Below the pieces are notes generated by a model. It was not told the DNA's origin. It saw only the letters and a program-made list of their open reading frames with translations, and did not search any database. Made by a program: the position numbers and the translations under genes. A DNA stretch of 64,000 nt from Planosporangium sp963837285 (GTDB lineage: Bacteria > Actinomycetota > Actinomycetes > Mycobacteriales > Micromonosporaceae), in NCBI GenBank assembly GCA_963837285.1, contig CAWIMS010000006.1:310001-374000 (forward strand), given 5' to 3'. Each line of letters begins with the position of its first letter. Position 1 is the first letter of the stretch. Shown piece by piece: positions 17,653 through 25,542 of this stretch.

Positions 17653-17686
17653 TAGTCTTGTCCAGATGGACAGGCCATCTGGACAA
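17653..17686 (+). promoter_or_regulatory. Leaderless -10 box and TetR operator covering the start codon
   Basis: TAGTCT (17653-17658) ends seven bases before the ATG at 17666, the geometry of a leaderless promoter, and no ribosome site is visible. A perfect 12-5-12 inverted repeat (TTGTCCAGATGG, then CCATCTGGACAA; 17658-17686) spans the start codon. This is probably the binding site of the TetR protein it precedes, giving tight autoregulation of the TetR-SDR operon. Confidence 0.6.
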
Positions 17687-18292
17687 CCGACGCGGCGGCG
17701 CCTGCTGGACGCGGCTGCCGGACTGGTCGCCGAGTGCGGCTGGGGTCGGGTGACCACTCGGGCGGTCGCCGAACGGGCGGGGCTGCCGCACGGGACGGTG
17801 AGCTATCACTTCGCCGGGAAGCAGGCGCTGCTCGCCGAGGCGGCGCTGGACCTGGTCGAGCGGTCGTTTCCGCTGGAGTCGGTACGGGCGGCGGACGGTC
17901 TGGCCGGGTTGGTGTCGCTGATGCGGGACTGGGCGGGTGCCGCGTCTGCGGTTGACCGGGTCAGCGGTGGGGTGCTGATGGAGGCGATGCGGGAGGCCGG
18001 CCGTGACCCCGGCGTGCGGGAGCGGCTGGTTGGCTTGCTGGCTGACTACCGGCAGGCTGTTGTCGACCTGGCTCGCGCCGATCAGCGAACCGGTGCGGTC
18101 GCGCCGCGCGTGGATCCGGTTGGGTTGGCGACGCTGTTGGCCGCGGTCGGCGACGGGCTGCTGCTGCACGCCATGCTGGATCCCCACGTCGACCTCGCCG
18201 GTGCCGTCGAGGTGCTCGGCGTGCTCCTGGCGCGCGATGGCGGTGAACCGCGGGTGGGACATGTCCCGACCGGCCGGAAAGGGCGGCGGTGA
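17666..18292 (+). CDS. TetR-family repressor
   Basis: 208 residues from the ATG at 17666 (an in-frame ATG at 17639 would add nine residues but has no better signal). The N-terminal HTH reads RRLLDAAAGLVAECGWGRVT, TRAVAERAGLPHGTVSYHFA, GKQALLAEAAL. The remaining 140 residues are the helical ligand domain with MRDWAGAASAVDRVSGGVLM and a hydrophobic C-terminal dimer region. The start codon sits inside a perfect inverted repeat, so it should repress itself and the SDR gene, whose GTG overlaps its stop (GTGA). The ligand is probably a substrate or product of that reductase. Confidence 0.9.
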   Translation: MDRPSGQPTRRRLLDAAAGLVAECGWGRVTTRAVAERAGLPHGTVSYHFAGKQALLAEAALDLVERSFPLESVRAADGLAGLVSLMRDWAGAASAVDRVSGGVLMEAMREAGRDPGVRERLVGLLADYRQAVVDLARADQRTGAVAPRVDPVGLATLLAAVGDGLLLHAMLDPHVDLAGAVEVLGVLLARDGGEPRVGHVPTGRKGRR

Positions 18293-19125
18293 ACGGTCAG
18301 CCAGCGGCCCGGACCGTGCTGGTCACCGGCGCGTCTTCCGGGATCGGTCAGGCGACCGCGGAAGTGTTCGCCCGGGCCGGCTGGCGGGTGTTCGGCACCA
18401 GCCGCCGCAGCCGACCGGACCAGCACGGCGTGCGCATGCTGCGGCTGGACGTGCGATCCGACGAATCGGTTGCCGACTGCGTGGCGCAGGTGATGACGCG
18501 GGCGGGACATGTCGACGTGCTGGTCAACAATGCTGGAGTGATGCATACCGGGGTGGCGGAGGAGACCAGCCTGGACGAGGCCCGTGCCGTGTTCGAGACC
18601 AATCTGTTCGGCATCGTCCGCTTGACCAACGCGGTGCTACCGCACATGCGGGCCCGCCGGCAGGGCCGCATCATCAACGTCGGCTCGGCCGCCGCCTGGG
18701 TGGGTGAGCCGGGCGAGGCGTTCTACGCGGCGTCCAAACAGGCCCTCGCCGGCTACAGCGAAGCGCTGCGACACGAGGTGTGGCCGCTGGGTATCGACGT
18801 GTCGCTGGTCGAGCCCGGCGCCTTCGCGACGGACATCCTGGTCTCGGCGTCGACCAGCGCGGGCCGGATCGCCGACTACGACCCGGTACGCCAGGCGACG
18901 GTGCGCACGTTGCAGGACAGCCTGCGTCGCGGCGGCGATCCGTATCAGGTCGCGCGTTTGATCGGGAAGGTGGCTGATGCCCGTGGCCCGAGGCTGCGCT
19001 ACCCGGTCGGACCGGCGGCGCACTGGTTGCCCTTGCTGAAGGTGCTGCTGCCACAACGCATGTTCGACTACCTGCTCCGTCGCGGCTACGGGCTGCGCGT
19101 GTGGACCGATAGTCGACCCCGTTGA
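18289..19125 (+). CDS. Short-chain dehydrogenase/reductase
   Basis: 278 residues. The Rossmann fold has TGASSGIG (13-20) and NNAG (80-83), and the catalytic set is Ser133, Tyr146 and Lys150 (YAASK). The Arg pair after the second strand (TSRRSRP) suggests NADPH use. The C-terminal 60 residues (LPLLKVLLPQRMFDYLLRR) are hydrophobic-basic and may associate with membrane, as in several lipid-acting SDRs. It is translationally coupled to the TetR repressor (4-base overlap), so it is likely to be induced by that regulator's ligand. Substrate unknown. Confidence 0.9.
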   Translation: MNGQPAARTVLVTGASSGIGQATAEVFARAGWRVFGTSRRSRPDQHGVRMLRLDVRSDESVADCVAQVMTRAGHVDVLVNNAGVMHTGVAEETSLDEARAVFETNLFGIVRLTNAVLPHMRARRQGRIINVGSAAAWVGEPGEAFYAASKQALAGYSEALRHEVWPLGIDVSLVEPGAFATDILVSASTSAGRIADYDPVRQATVRTLQDSLRRGGDPYQVARLIGKVADARGPRLRYPVGPAAHWLPLLKVLLPQRMFDYLLRRGYGLRVWTDSRPR

Positions 19126-19214
19126 CATGCACCTCAGCCTGGGGTGGCAGGCGCCGGATCGGCAGCGGCGGTGCCACCGGGGTGTGCTCGACAAGTCCCG
19201 CGGCGGCGTGGCGT

Positions 19215-19841
19215 TCAGCGTAGCCACCAGGCGGCCAGGTCGGCGCCGATGTGGGCGATGGCCGGCGCGGTCCACGTCCCCGTCCACAGCCGGAGTACGC
19301 CTAGGCACAGCCCCACCGCGGTGTTGAGGACGATGCTGGGCCAGCCGTACAGCGGGATGTGCAGGGCGGCGAAGCACGCCGAGGTGACGATCAGCGCGGC
19401 GACTGAACCGTGCCGGTCGGAGAGGGCGTCGAATAGTGCACCGCGCAGAAAGGCCTCTTCGGCCATGGCGACCACCGCGACGACCGCCGCCCAGGCCAGG
19501 AACCCGCCGGCCGGTCGGTGCCCGGCCGGAACGAGCAGCAGTCGCCGCACCAGCACCGGGGCGAGGAGGACCCCCGCTGCCACCGTGCCAGCGATGATTG
19601 CCGGCACGGTCAGGCGCAGGCCCGCCCTGCCGGCCAGCGCCAGGATCACCAGTGCCGCAGCGAACGTCCACCCGGCGGCTGTCGACGTGGCCACCGACGG
19701 GCCGCCGACCGCGACCCGTAGCCCGACCGCGGCGGCGAACCCGGCCAGCAGGGTCGAGTACCTGACTGTGGCGGAACGCGCCGTCCGCGGCTCGGGGAGC
19801 GGCCTCGGCCGGTCGGGGACGGGCAGCCGGCTGGTACTCAC
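19215..19841 (-). CDS. CPBP-family intramembrane metalloprotease
   Basis: 208 residues with GTG start at 19841 overlapping the upstream stop (GTGA). Several hydrophobic helices carry the family motifs: AEEAFLRG (Glu128, Glu129, Arg133) and ALHIPLYGW (His161), followed by a third conserved segment HIGADLAAW. These are the predicted metal ligands of Abi/CPBP glutamic-type membrane proteases, which cleave prenylated or bacteriocin-related substrates or anti-sigma factors. It is the last gene of a three-gene operon with the exported 267-residue protein and the 477-residue membrane protein, suggesting that it processes or supports that complex. A decayed piece of another CPBP gene lies at 62552-62761. 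Confidence 0.85.
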   Translation of the reverse strand: MSTSRLPVPDRPRPLPEPRTARSATVRYSTLLAGFAAAVGLRVAVGGPSVATSTAAGWTFAAALVILALAGRAGLRLTVPAIIAGTVAAGVLLAPVLVRRLLLVPAGHRPAGGFLAWAAVVAVVAMAEEAFLRGALFDALSDRHGSVAALIVTSACFAALHIPLYGWPSIVLNTAVGLCLGVLRLWTGTWTAPAIAHIGADLAAWWLR

Positions 19842-20641
19842 CGATCGGCCTGAGTCCGCCCCAGCCGCACTATGACCACCGCCCCGGCGCACAGCACAAT
19901 GATCACGATCAGGCCTGTCACCGCCCATCGTTGTGATCCGCCGCCCGATCCACTGCGGGAACCCCCACCCGACCCGTCGGCAGCATTGGGAGCGCCGCCC
20001 GAGGTGTGGTCCACGGTCAGCACGTAGTCACCGAGTCCGGCGAAGGTGGCGGCGTAGATGTCGTTGCCCACCTGGACCGTGCTCAGCCCCTGCCACGCGT
20101 CCTCCGGTCTGGCCCGGTAGTTCACGGTGACCAGGTCGCTGGTGGCCGCCGTCGCCCGCAGGTCGATCTCGGCCGTCCTGTTGGGGTCGTTGGAGGCAAC
20201 CGTGACCGGCCCGGGCGGATCGGCCGTCACCTCCACCCGGTACACGTTGCCGTCCACGGTACCGGTGACCGGCGTCGTCCCGTCGGGGGCCTGCGGCGTG
20301 ACCCGCACGTCGAAACTCCGGGTGGCGGCCGGGCCGCTGGCCTGACCGACCAGGTAGCCGGGATAAACGTACACGGTCACCTGCGGGCCGATCTCGGTGC
20401 TGAAGGCTTGCAGCTCGTCGCTGTTGACTCCGTGGTCTGCCGACAGTGGACTCTCCGCGCCGGTCGGCGGGAGCGTCGCGCGGTACCCGGCTGGCGGCCT
20501 GACGTACCGGTACGGCTCGTCGGGAAAGCCGACACCGTCGTAGAGCGGCACGCCAGCGGGCGCCGCCACCCAAGCGACACCCAGGCAGGCCAACGCCATC
20601 GCGGCCAGCCAGCGTCGCTGGACCCGCGTGGAAAAGGTCAT
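19838..20641 (-). CDS. Exported, C-terminally anchored protein, function unknown
   Basis: 267 residues. An N-terminal signal or anchor (residues 10-30, LAAMALACLGVAWVAAPAGV) precedes an extracytoplasmic region of about 190 residues rich in beta strands (YRYVRPPAGYRATLPPT, QVTVYVYPGYL, FAGLGDYVLTV), a Gly-Ser linker, and a final membrane helix (VTGLIVIIVLCAGAVVIVRLG). No cysteines or metal motifs stand out. Its ATG is four bases after the stop of the 477-residue membrane protein and its stop overlaps the protease start, so the three proteins probably act together at the membrane. Family not recognised. Confidence 0.75.
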   Translation of the reverse strand: MTFSTRVQRRWLAAMALACLGVAWVAAPAGVPLYDGVGFPDEPYRYVRPPAGYRATLPPTGAESPLSADHGVNSDELQAFSTEIGPQVTVYVYPGYLVGQASGPAATRSFDVRVTPQAPDGTTPVTGTVDGNVYRVEVTADPPGPVTVASNDPNRTAEIDLRATAATSDLVTVNYRARPEDAWQGLSTVQVGNDIYAATFAGLGDYVLTVDHTSGGAPNAADGSGGGSRSGSGGGSQRWAVTGLIVIIVLCAGAVVIVRLGRTQADR

Positions 20642-20645
20642 CGCG

Positions 20646-22079
20646 TCACCTCCACCGCGCCACGGGGTCCATCGGCGCGGAGGAGGCCGGGCGGCCGGCC
20701 TCCTCGCCGGAGGGCTTCTCCTTGACCAGCGGCTGGGCCAGCAGCCACAGCGACAGCATGGTGTAAGCGACCATGGCCGCCAGCCACGGATACTCGCTCA
20801 CCCGCGCCGCCCGCTCAGTGGTGCCGCGCCGGCCGAGGTGCCGGTGGGCCAGCAGCACCGCGATCACGTGCACTACGACGATCACCGTCAGGCTGACGTA
20901 CCAGTACAGCGCGGATGGGGCAATATGGATCTTTGGCTCGTAGCCGTCATTGAACGGGTACGGCAGATGGATCGGCCAGGAGTCCAAGCCAACCGGATTG
21001 CCCAGCAGCGGAAACATCAGCTGGCCGTTGACCAGCAGGTATTCCAGGTTGTGCGCGAGCAGATAGCCGAAGGCGATCGGCAGCAGGGACGGCAGCAGGC
21101 CGGCGAGCGCGGTACGGAAGTCTCGGTCCCGGCCGCCGGCGCGCCCGGCCGCCAGCGCGAACCATCCGAACACCCCTGCCACCAGCAGGGCCAGCAGCAC
21201 GAACGCACCGGTCCGCCAGGTCTCCAACGCATCGCGGTGCACGCCGAGCCGCCCGGGTAGTTGCCGCTCCAACCGACTCCAGCCGGGGGTGGCCAGCAAC
21301 CCGTCAAAGTTGACGCTGACCAGCAGCATCAACACGAACATGATCCGCGACGGCCTTGTCGCGAACGGCACGTCCAGCCCCCCGGCAAAGCCACGCCGGC
21401 CCGGTGCGCCGAACCGGAACCAGCCCAGCCGACCCCATGTGTCGAACAGCACCGTGAAGACCTCGCCATGGTTCAGCCAGGCCGGCCCGAACAGCAGCCC
21501 GCCCACGGCACTGAGCACTGCGTAGCCGAGCAGCATCAGTGCGGTGTTGGCCGGCACTGTTGCGGTCAGGTTGAACACCAGCTCGCCGCATGCGATGACG
21601 AAGAACAGCACCACCGCAGGCCACCAGCCCAGCCGCGCTGGCCACGCCACTGGTTCCACACTGCCGAGGACGGCCCTGCGCAGCCCGGGCCGGCCGGTCA
21701 GCTTGGCGAGGAACGCGAACGGGTTGACCGGTTGGGTCCAGTCGCCGATCAGACCGCAGGACAGCGGCACGGCGATCCAGACGAGCAGCCAGAACGTGGT
21801 CGGCAGAATGTTCACGGCAACCTCCTGGATGCCCCACATTCCGGCGATGATGAGCAGGACCAGCAGGATCAGGCTGGCGGTGCCCCATCCCGGGTGCAGG
21901 CCGCGTACGGTGACCCGGTCCTGCGGCGCGGCACCGTCCTCGGCGATGACCCGCCGGGGCGCGATGACCAGAAACGAGGCGAGGACGACCACCGCACCGC
22001 CGATGACGAACAACAGCAGCGGGATCGGAAGTTCGTACCGCTGTCCGAAGGCATGCGCCAGAAACACTAGGTCCTCCAC
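20646..22079 (-). CDS. Polytopic membrane protein, function unknown
   Basis: 477 residues with about a dozen hydrophobic helices. Conserved-looking loops include WGIQEVAVNILPTTFWLLVW, GDWTQPVNPFAFLAK, GPAWLNHGEVFTVLFDTWGR, LAHNLEYLLVNGQLMFPLLG and HIAPSALYWYVSLTVI. Several His residues near membrane faces could bind metal or haem. I recognise this as a protein type recurrent in actinobacteria but cannot give a function. It begins a tight operon with the exported 267-residue protein and CPBP protease, and the next upstream genes encode CopC and a SOD-like lipoprotein, so a role in copper or respiratory-complex handling is plausible by context only. Confidence 0.75.
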   Translation of the reverse strand: MEDLVFLAHAFGQRYELPIPLLLFVIGGAVVVLASFLVIAPRRVIAEDGAAPQDRVTVRGLHPGWGTASLILLVLLIIAGMWGIQEVAVNILPTTFWLLVWIAVPLSCGLIGDWTQPVNPFAFLAKLTGRPGLRRAVLGSVEPVAWPARLGWWPAVVLFFVIACGELVFNLTATVPANTALMLLGYAVLSAVGGLLFGPAWLNHGEVFTVLFDTWGRLGWFRFGAPGRRGFAGGLDVPFATRPSRIMFVLMLLVSVNFDGLLATPGWSRLERQLPGRLGVHRDALETWRTGAFVLLALLVAGVFGWFALAAGRAGGRDRDFRTALAGLLPSLLPIAFGYLLAHNLEYLLVNGQLMFPLLGNPVGLDSWPIHLPYPFNDGYEPKIHIAPSALYWYVSLTVIVVVHVIAVLLAHRHLGRRGTTERAARVSEYPWLAAMVAYTMLSLWLLAQPLVKEKPSGEEAGRPASSAPMDPVARWR

Positions 22080-22194
22080 TCTTCATCGGGACTGGCAATC
22101 CGCGGCTCGCCCTCTTCCGCATCCGGCGGTCAGATTCATTGCATGAAGACGGCGGGAACCCGGTGGGGCCTGCTCCACCAGATGGCCCGGCCAG

Positions 22195-22866
22195 TCACCG
22201 GTCGGGCCTTGATCCGTGCCTCAGGGTCGGCGACCGTGCCGCCCTGTCGTGGGGTTGGGCTGTGCTTGGCGTTGTCGTCCCGGGCGCGCGCCCAATCGTG
22301 GATCGGCGTCGGATGCGGGTGACGACCACAGCGACGGTGGTCAGGGCGCCAAGGAAGACCAGGCCCGCCAGTTCGACCCAGCCGGCGGTGGTCAACGAGG
22401 TGTTGGGGTGTTGCCGCGCAGCCGCCGCGGTGATCGGGTCGGCGGTCACCGGTGGCGGGAGGTTCTGCTGCTGGCATGCGGGTGGTGTGGCGACCGGGTG
22501 GCCGGTGGCGACGATCTGGAAGTAGTAGGTGTTGCGTTGGTAGTCGCCGTCCGCGGCCTCGGCCTCGTAGGCCACGGCGTAGACGCCGGCCTGGCGGAGT
22601 TCGGCGACGGAGGCACACACCGTGGTGGTGGTGGCCAGCAGCGGCCGGCCGACCGGTATCGGTGTGCCGGCCGGGTCGGTGACGGCGACCCGCGGCTGGC
22701 TGTGTGGGCGCAGCGGACGGAAGGTCAGCGCAACCACGCGTACGCCGGGGGCGACCTTGTCGCCGGGGCCGGGAGCCGCGGTGACCAGGACGGTGTGCGC
22801 GCTGGCCGGGGCGGGGACGGCGAGCACCGTCCCGGCCAGCGCGAGGATGGTCAGAAGTCGGCGCAT
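22195..22866 (-). CDS. CopC-like periplasmic copper-binding protein with C-terminal membrane helix
   Basis: 223 residues from the ATG at 22866, which lies within the last codons of the SOD-like gene (16-base overlap). A signal peptide (LLTILALAGTVLAVPAPASA) would leave His24 as the mature N-terminus, the usual first Cu(II) ligand of CopC. The immunoglobulin-like domain shows HTVLVTAAPGPGDKV, RVVALTFRPL, VAVTDPAGTPI and QAGVYAVAYEAEAADGD. A C-terminal helix (VELAGLVFLGALTTVAVVVT) and basic tail anchor it. CopC hands copper to CopD or to oxidase assembly factors, and both are encoded nearby (26973-28973). Translational coupling to the SOD-like lipoprotein suggests a shared copper function. Confidence 0.85.
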   Translation of the reverse strand: MRRLLTILALAGTVLAVPAPASAHTVLVTAAPGPGDKVAPGVRVVALTFRPLRPHSQPRVAVTDPAGTPIPVGRPLLATTTTVCASVAELRQAGVYAVAYEAEAADGDYQRNTYYFQIVATGHPVATPPACQQQNLPPPVTADPITAAAARQHPNTSLTTAGWVELAGLVFLGALTTVAVVVTRIRRRSTIGRAPGTTTPSTAQPHDRAARSPTLRHGSRPDR

Positions 22867-23450
22867 GCGAGCCGGTTGTCCATCGCGTCCATGGGGTGGA
22901 CGACGATCGCCTTGGCGGCGTCGCCGACCTTTCGGTCGTTGTGCACGGTTACGGTGGCGGCGCCGGTGGGGTCGGCGGCGAAGGCAAGGTGGACCTCGTT
23001 GGGCGGAGTGGTCGGGCCGGCCGGGTCGAATTGGAAGTGCGCGCCGCCGTTGTCGTCGGCGCAGCGCTGGGCATGCAGGTGGGCGACATACATCTTGCCC
23101 GGCTTCAACCCGGTCATGGTGATGGTGACCGTGGTTCCGCTGTCGGTTTGTGCCAGCCACACACTGCCGGCCGCGGAGTCCGACCCGGGCGGTCGGGTGT
23201 CGAGCAGCTTGAACGCGGCCTGCTTGAGGTCGGCGCCGGTGACCTTGTTCGCCGGGGTGGCCGACGGGTCGTTGTACGCCGGACCTGACGGCATGGCCAT
23301 CGGCATGGGCATGGTGGAGGCGCCGGCCGACGGGGAGCCATCTGACGACGCCGGGTCCGTTGCGCCGCTCTTCCCGCCGCAGCCCGCGATCAGGACGGTC
23401 GAGGCGACCAGCCCGAGCATCGACACGGCTACCCGGCGGTGACGGACCAT
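22851..23450 (-). CDS. Cu/Zn superoxide dismutase-like lipoprotein
   Basis: 199 residues from ATG 23450; the lipobox is TVLIAGC (Cys24). An upstream ATG at 23522, with a closer GGGAGG, would give a longer N-region. After a Met-rich stretch (STMPMPMAMPSG) comes a SodC-like beta-barrel: TVTITMTGLKPGKMYVAHLH, a Cys shortly after, GAHFQFDP, NEVHLAFAAD, IVVHPMDAMDN and a final LACADF. The His and Cys pattern follows the copper and disulphide positions of bacterial SodC, though zinc-loop residues are reduced. It may detoxify superoxide or simply bind copper at the cell surface. It is co-translated with CopC. An enzyme activity is inferred. Confidence 0.78.
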   Translation of the reverse strand: MVRHRRVAVSMLGLVASTVLIAGCGGKSGATDPASSDGSPSAGASTMPMPMAMPSGPAYNDPSATPANKVTGADLKQAAFKLLDTRPPGSDSAAGSVWLAQTDSGTTVTITMTGLKPGKMYVAHLHAQRCADDNGGAHFQFDPAGPTTPPNEVHLAFAADPTGAATVTVHNDRKVGDAAKAIVVHPMDAMDNRLACADF

Positions 23451-23654
23451 CAGCCAGGCGCCGGGGACCGGCGGCGCACCCGCACGGTGGGTGTCGGTTC
23501 GACCGGCAACGGCGTTTCGCATAAAGCCTCCCGAAGACATAGCTCGTTCGTTGTCCTGGGCAGTCGTTGCCAATAGCACGAAAGTTCCCGCCCGGATGCA
23601 AGTCCTCCCACTGGTGTTGTCCGAGCTCCGGGGATCGCCGACGTTGTTACCGTC

Positions 23655-23880
23655 GGTGATGACGCGTACCAACTGGTAGCGTCCGCCGGCCGCCCAGGCC
23701 GGCTCGCCTGCCGCGGTGCCCACCCAGATCAGCCGGTCGGCGTCGGCGGTGGTCGGGTGGCGATGCCGTCCTTGAAGCACGAGCGGAAGGTGTGCATGGC
23801 GGTCAGCCGCGTCGGCTTGCGCGTGGCGAGGCCGTACCGGTCGTCGAACAGGTGTGCTGTCCGCAAGGCCGGCTTCCTTC
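23655..23880 (-). pseudogene. Remnant of a DyP-type haem peroxidase (EfeB-like)
   Basis: Two frames on the minus strand carry recognisable DyP pieces: HLFDDRYGLATRKPTRLTAM and FKDGIAT in one frame (about 23870-23765), then DADRLIWVGTAAGEPAWAAG with GGRYQLVRVI in another (about 23745-23655). Intact EfeB proteins have these blocks about 50 residues further apart, flanked by haem-binding sequence that is absent. Hence an internally deleted, frameshifted fragment. EfeB works with EfeU/EfeO in iron uptake and is Tat-exported; no such partner genes are visible here. Confidence 0.55.
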
Positions 23881-23929
23881 GCGCAACCCCGTGACGGCTC
23901 TGGCGACCGCGGCGGGGCGTCCCGTGGGG

Positions 23930-25306
23930 TCACCGCGGCCCGTTGGCGCGCAGTGCCTGTTCGTCGGCCAGGGCGATGGCGAGTTCCCCGGCTGCGGTCG
24001 GGTGGAACGGGGCGGGTGCCTGGAGCCCCTGCACGTAGGGCTGGTCGCTGCACGGGCCGTGGCCGGTGAAGTCGGCGGCGGCGGCGGTGATGGAGGCGGT
24101 CTTCACTCCCGCAGCGAGGACGGTGTTGAGCGCGTCGAGCTTGGCGACCAGTGACCGGCGTTTCGCCGCGGTGATGCCGGCTGATGCCAGGCACTGGGTG
24201 TCGGAGGCGAACGGGTTGTAGTACAGGTTGATGATCACTTGCGGGTGGCGGGGTAGGAGCGCAAGTTCGGTGAGCAGCAGCAGGTAGTCACGGGAGAAGG
24301 TGGCGAGTTGCTGCTGGAAGTACGCCTGTTGGGCGTCGTCCTGGCAGGTCGGGGCGGCGGCGCACAGCCGCAGCAGGGCCGACCAGTCGACGTCGTTGGC
24401 GCCGACGCTGACGATCACCGTGGAGGCGGCCGCTACCGCCGGTGAATCCAGCTGTGCCGGCAGCGTCAGGTTGCCGGCGTGCTGCGGGCCGAGCAGACCG
24501 GCGGCGATGGTGGCGCCGCTACAGGCCAGGTTGGCCACCGTCCAGTTGTTGACCGTGGCCAGGTCGACGGCGTACGTGTCGATACTGCGGTGACAGGCGC
24601 TGTCGGCGGCGTCCGGATGCGGCAACGGCGGGTTGCCGAGCCCGGCCGCGGTGGAGTCACCGACGACCGCCACGGTGGCGGCTGGCTGCGGTGGGTTGCC
24701 TGGCGGCGGGTTGACCGGCGGCGGATGGGCCGTGATGGGCACGCCGCCCACGAGGGCCTGCAGCGAGCGGATGTGGCCAAGTTTGCGCGGCGCGGTGTAA
24801 GCGGTCACCATGATCGCGCCGAGGTTGACCGCCTCGGTGACCGCCAGCCCCACCGCCAGCAGCGCGATGGTCTCGCGGCGGCCGCAGCGCCGCCAGCCCG
24901 CGGACGCCCCCGTCATGGCCATCGATGCAACCGCCACGACCGCGATCTGCCAGCAGAAATAGCGCTGCCAGCCACGTACCAGCGCGTGTTCCAGGTCCCG
25001 TGCGGCGTCGGTGTCGCCGGGGCGGGCGAGTTCGGCCAGCTGCCGGGACAACGTGATCCGGGTCAGCGCCAACCGGGGCCGGACCGGTCCGTCGAACGTG
25101 ATGGTGGTGGGGATGCGCTGGCCGAACAGGTCCAGTTCACCCGGCCCGGACAGGCTCCACGACGGCGCCGTGACGCCGACCCGCACCGTCTGCCCAGCCG
25201 CCGACACCTGCTGCATCGGAGTGACCCACAGCCCGACGGCAATCGCGGCCGCGGCGGTGACCACGGTCAGGACCGCGTCAACGACGATCCTCCGGCCGAT
25301 ACGCAT
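23930..25306 (-). CDS. SGNH/GDSL hydrolase with N-terminal membrane domain
   Basis: 458 residues from ATG 25306 with GAGAGG eight bases upstream. Residues 1-200 have three hydrophobic helices (about 10-28, 118-135, 146-168) around an extracytoplasmic stretch, then a Pro-rich linker. Residues 208-458 are an SGNH hydrolase: VAVVGDSTAAG (Ser218), a GATIAAG block, VSVGANDVDW and FHPT with the catalytic His. Six or more cysteines in the hydrolase half suggest disulphides, matching an extracellular location like Streptomyces SGNH lipases. It probably de-esterifies a lipid or a cell-wall glycan at the surface. It is separate from its neighbours (236-base upstream gap). Confidence 0.82.
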   Translation of the reverse strand: MRIGRRIVVDAVLTVVTAAAAIAVGLWVTPMQQVSAAGQTVRVGVTAPSWSLSGPGELDLFGQRIPTTITFDGPVRPRLALTRITLSRQLAELARPGDTDAARDLEHALVRGWQRYFCWQIAVVAVASMAMTGASAGWRRCGRRETIALLAVGLAVTEAVNLGAIMVTAYTAPRKLGHIRSLQALVGGVPITAHPPPVNPPPGNPPQPAATVAVVGDSTAAGLGNPPLPHPDAADSACHRSIDTYAVDLATVNNWTVANLACSGATIAAGLLGPQHAGNLTLPAQLDSPAVAAASTVIVSVGANDVDWSALLRLCAAAPTCQDDAQQAYFQQQLATFSRDYLLLLTELALLPRHPQVIINLYYNPFASDTQCLASAGITAAKRRSLVAKLDALNTVLAAGVKTASITAAAADFTGHGPCSDQPYVQGLQAPAPFHPTAAGELAIALADEQALRANGPR

Positions 25307-25542
25307 ACCCCATCCTCTCGTGGCCACCGCATCTGCTGCCCGGCCGCGTCGGCGCACTCTGGGCTCAGGCTGTCCGACCCGCTAAGGCCCATGCTGGGCG
25401 GGCACCTGAGTGAGATCAAGGAGTACCCACGCGGCGACAACCCGTGGATCACCTCGACCATCAGCCACGCGTCCAGGTCGCCGCCTGAGCACGGCTCCGG
25501 GTGTCGCCGCCGTGTTGCTGGCGGTAAAGCTGCCGGCGCCGG

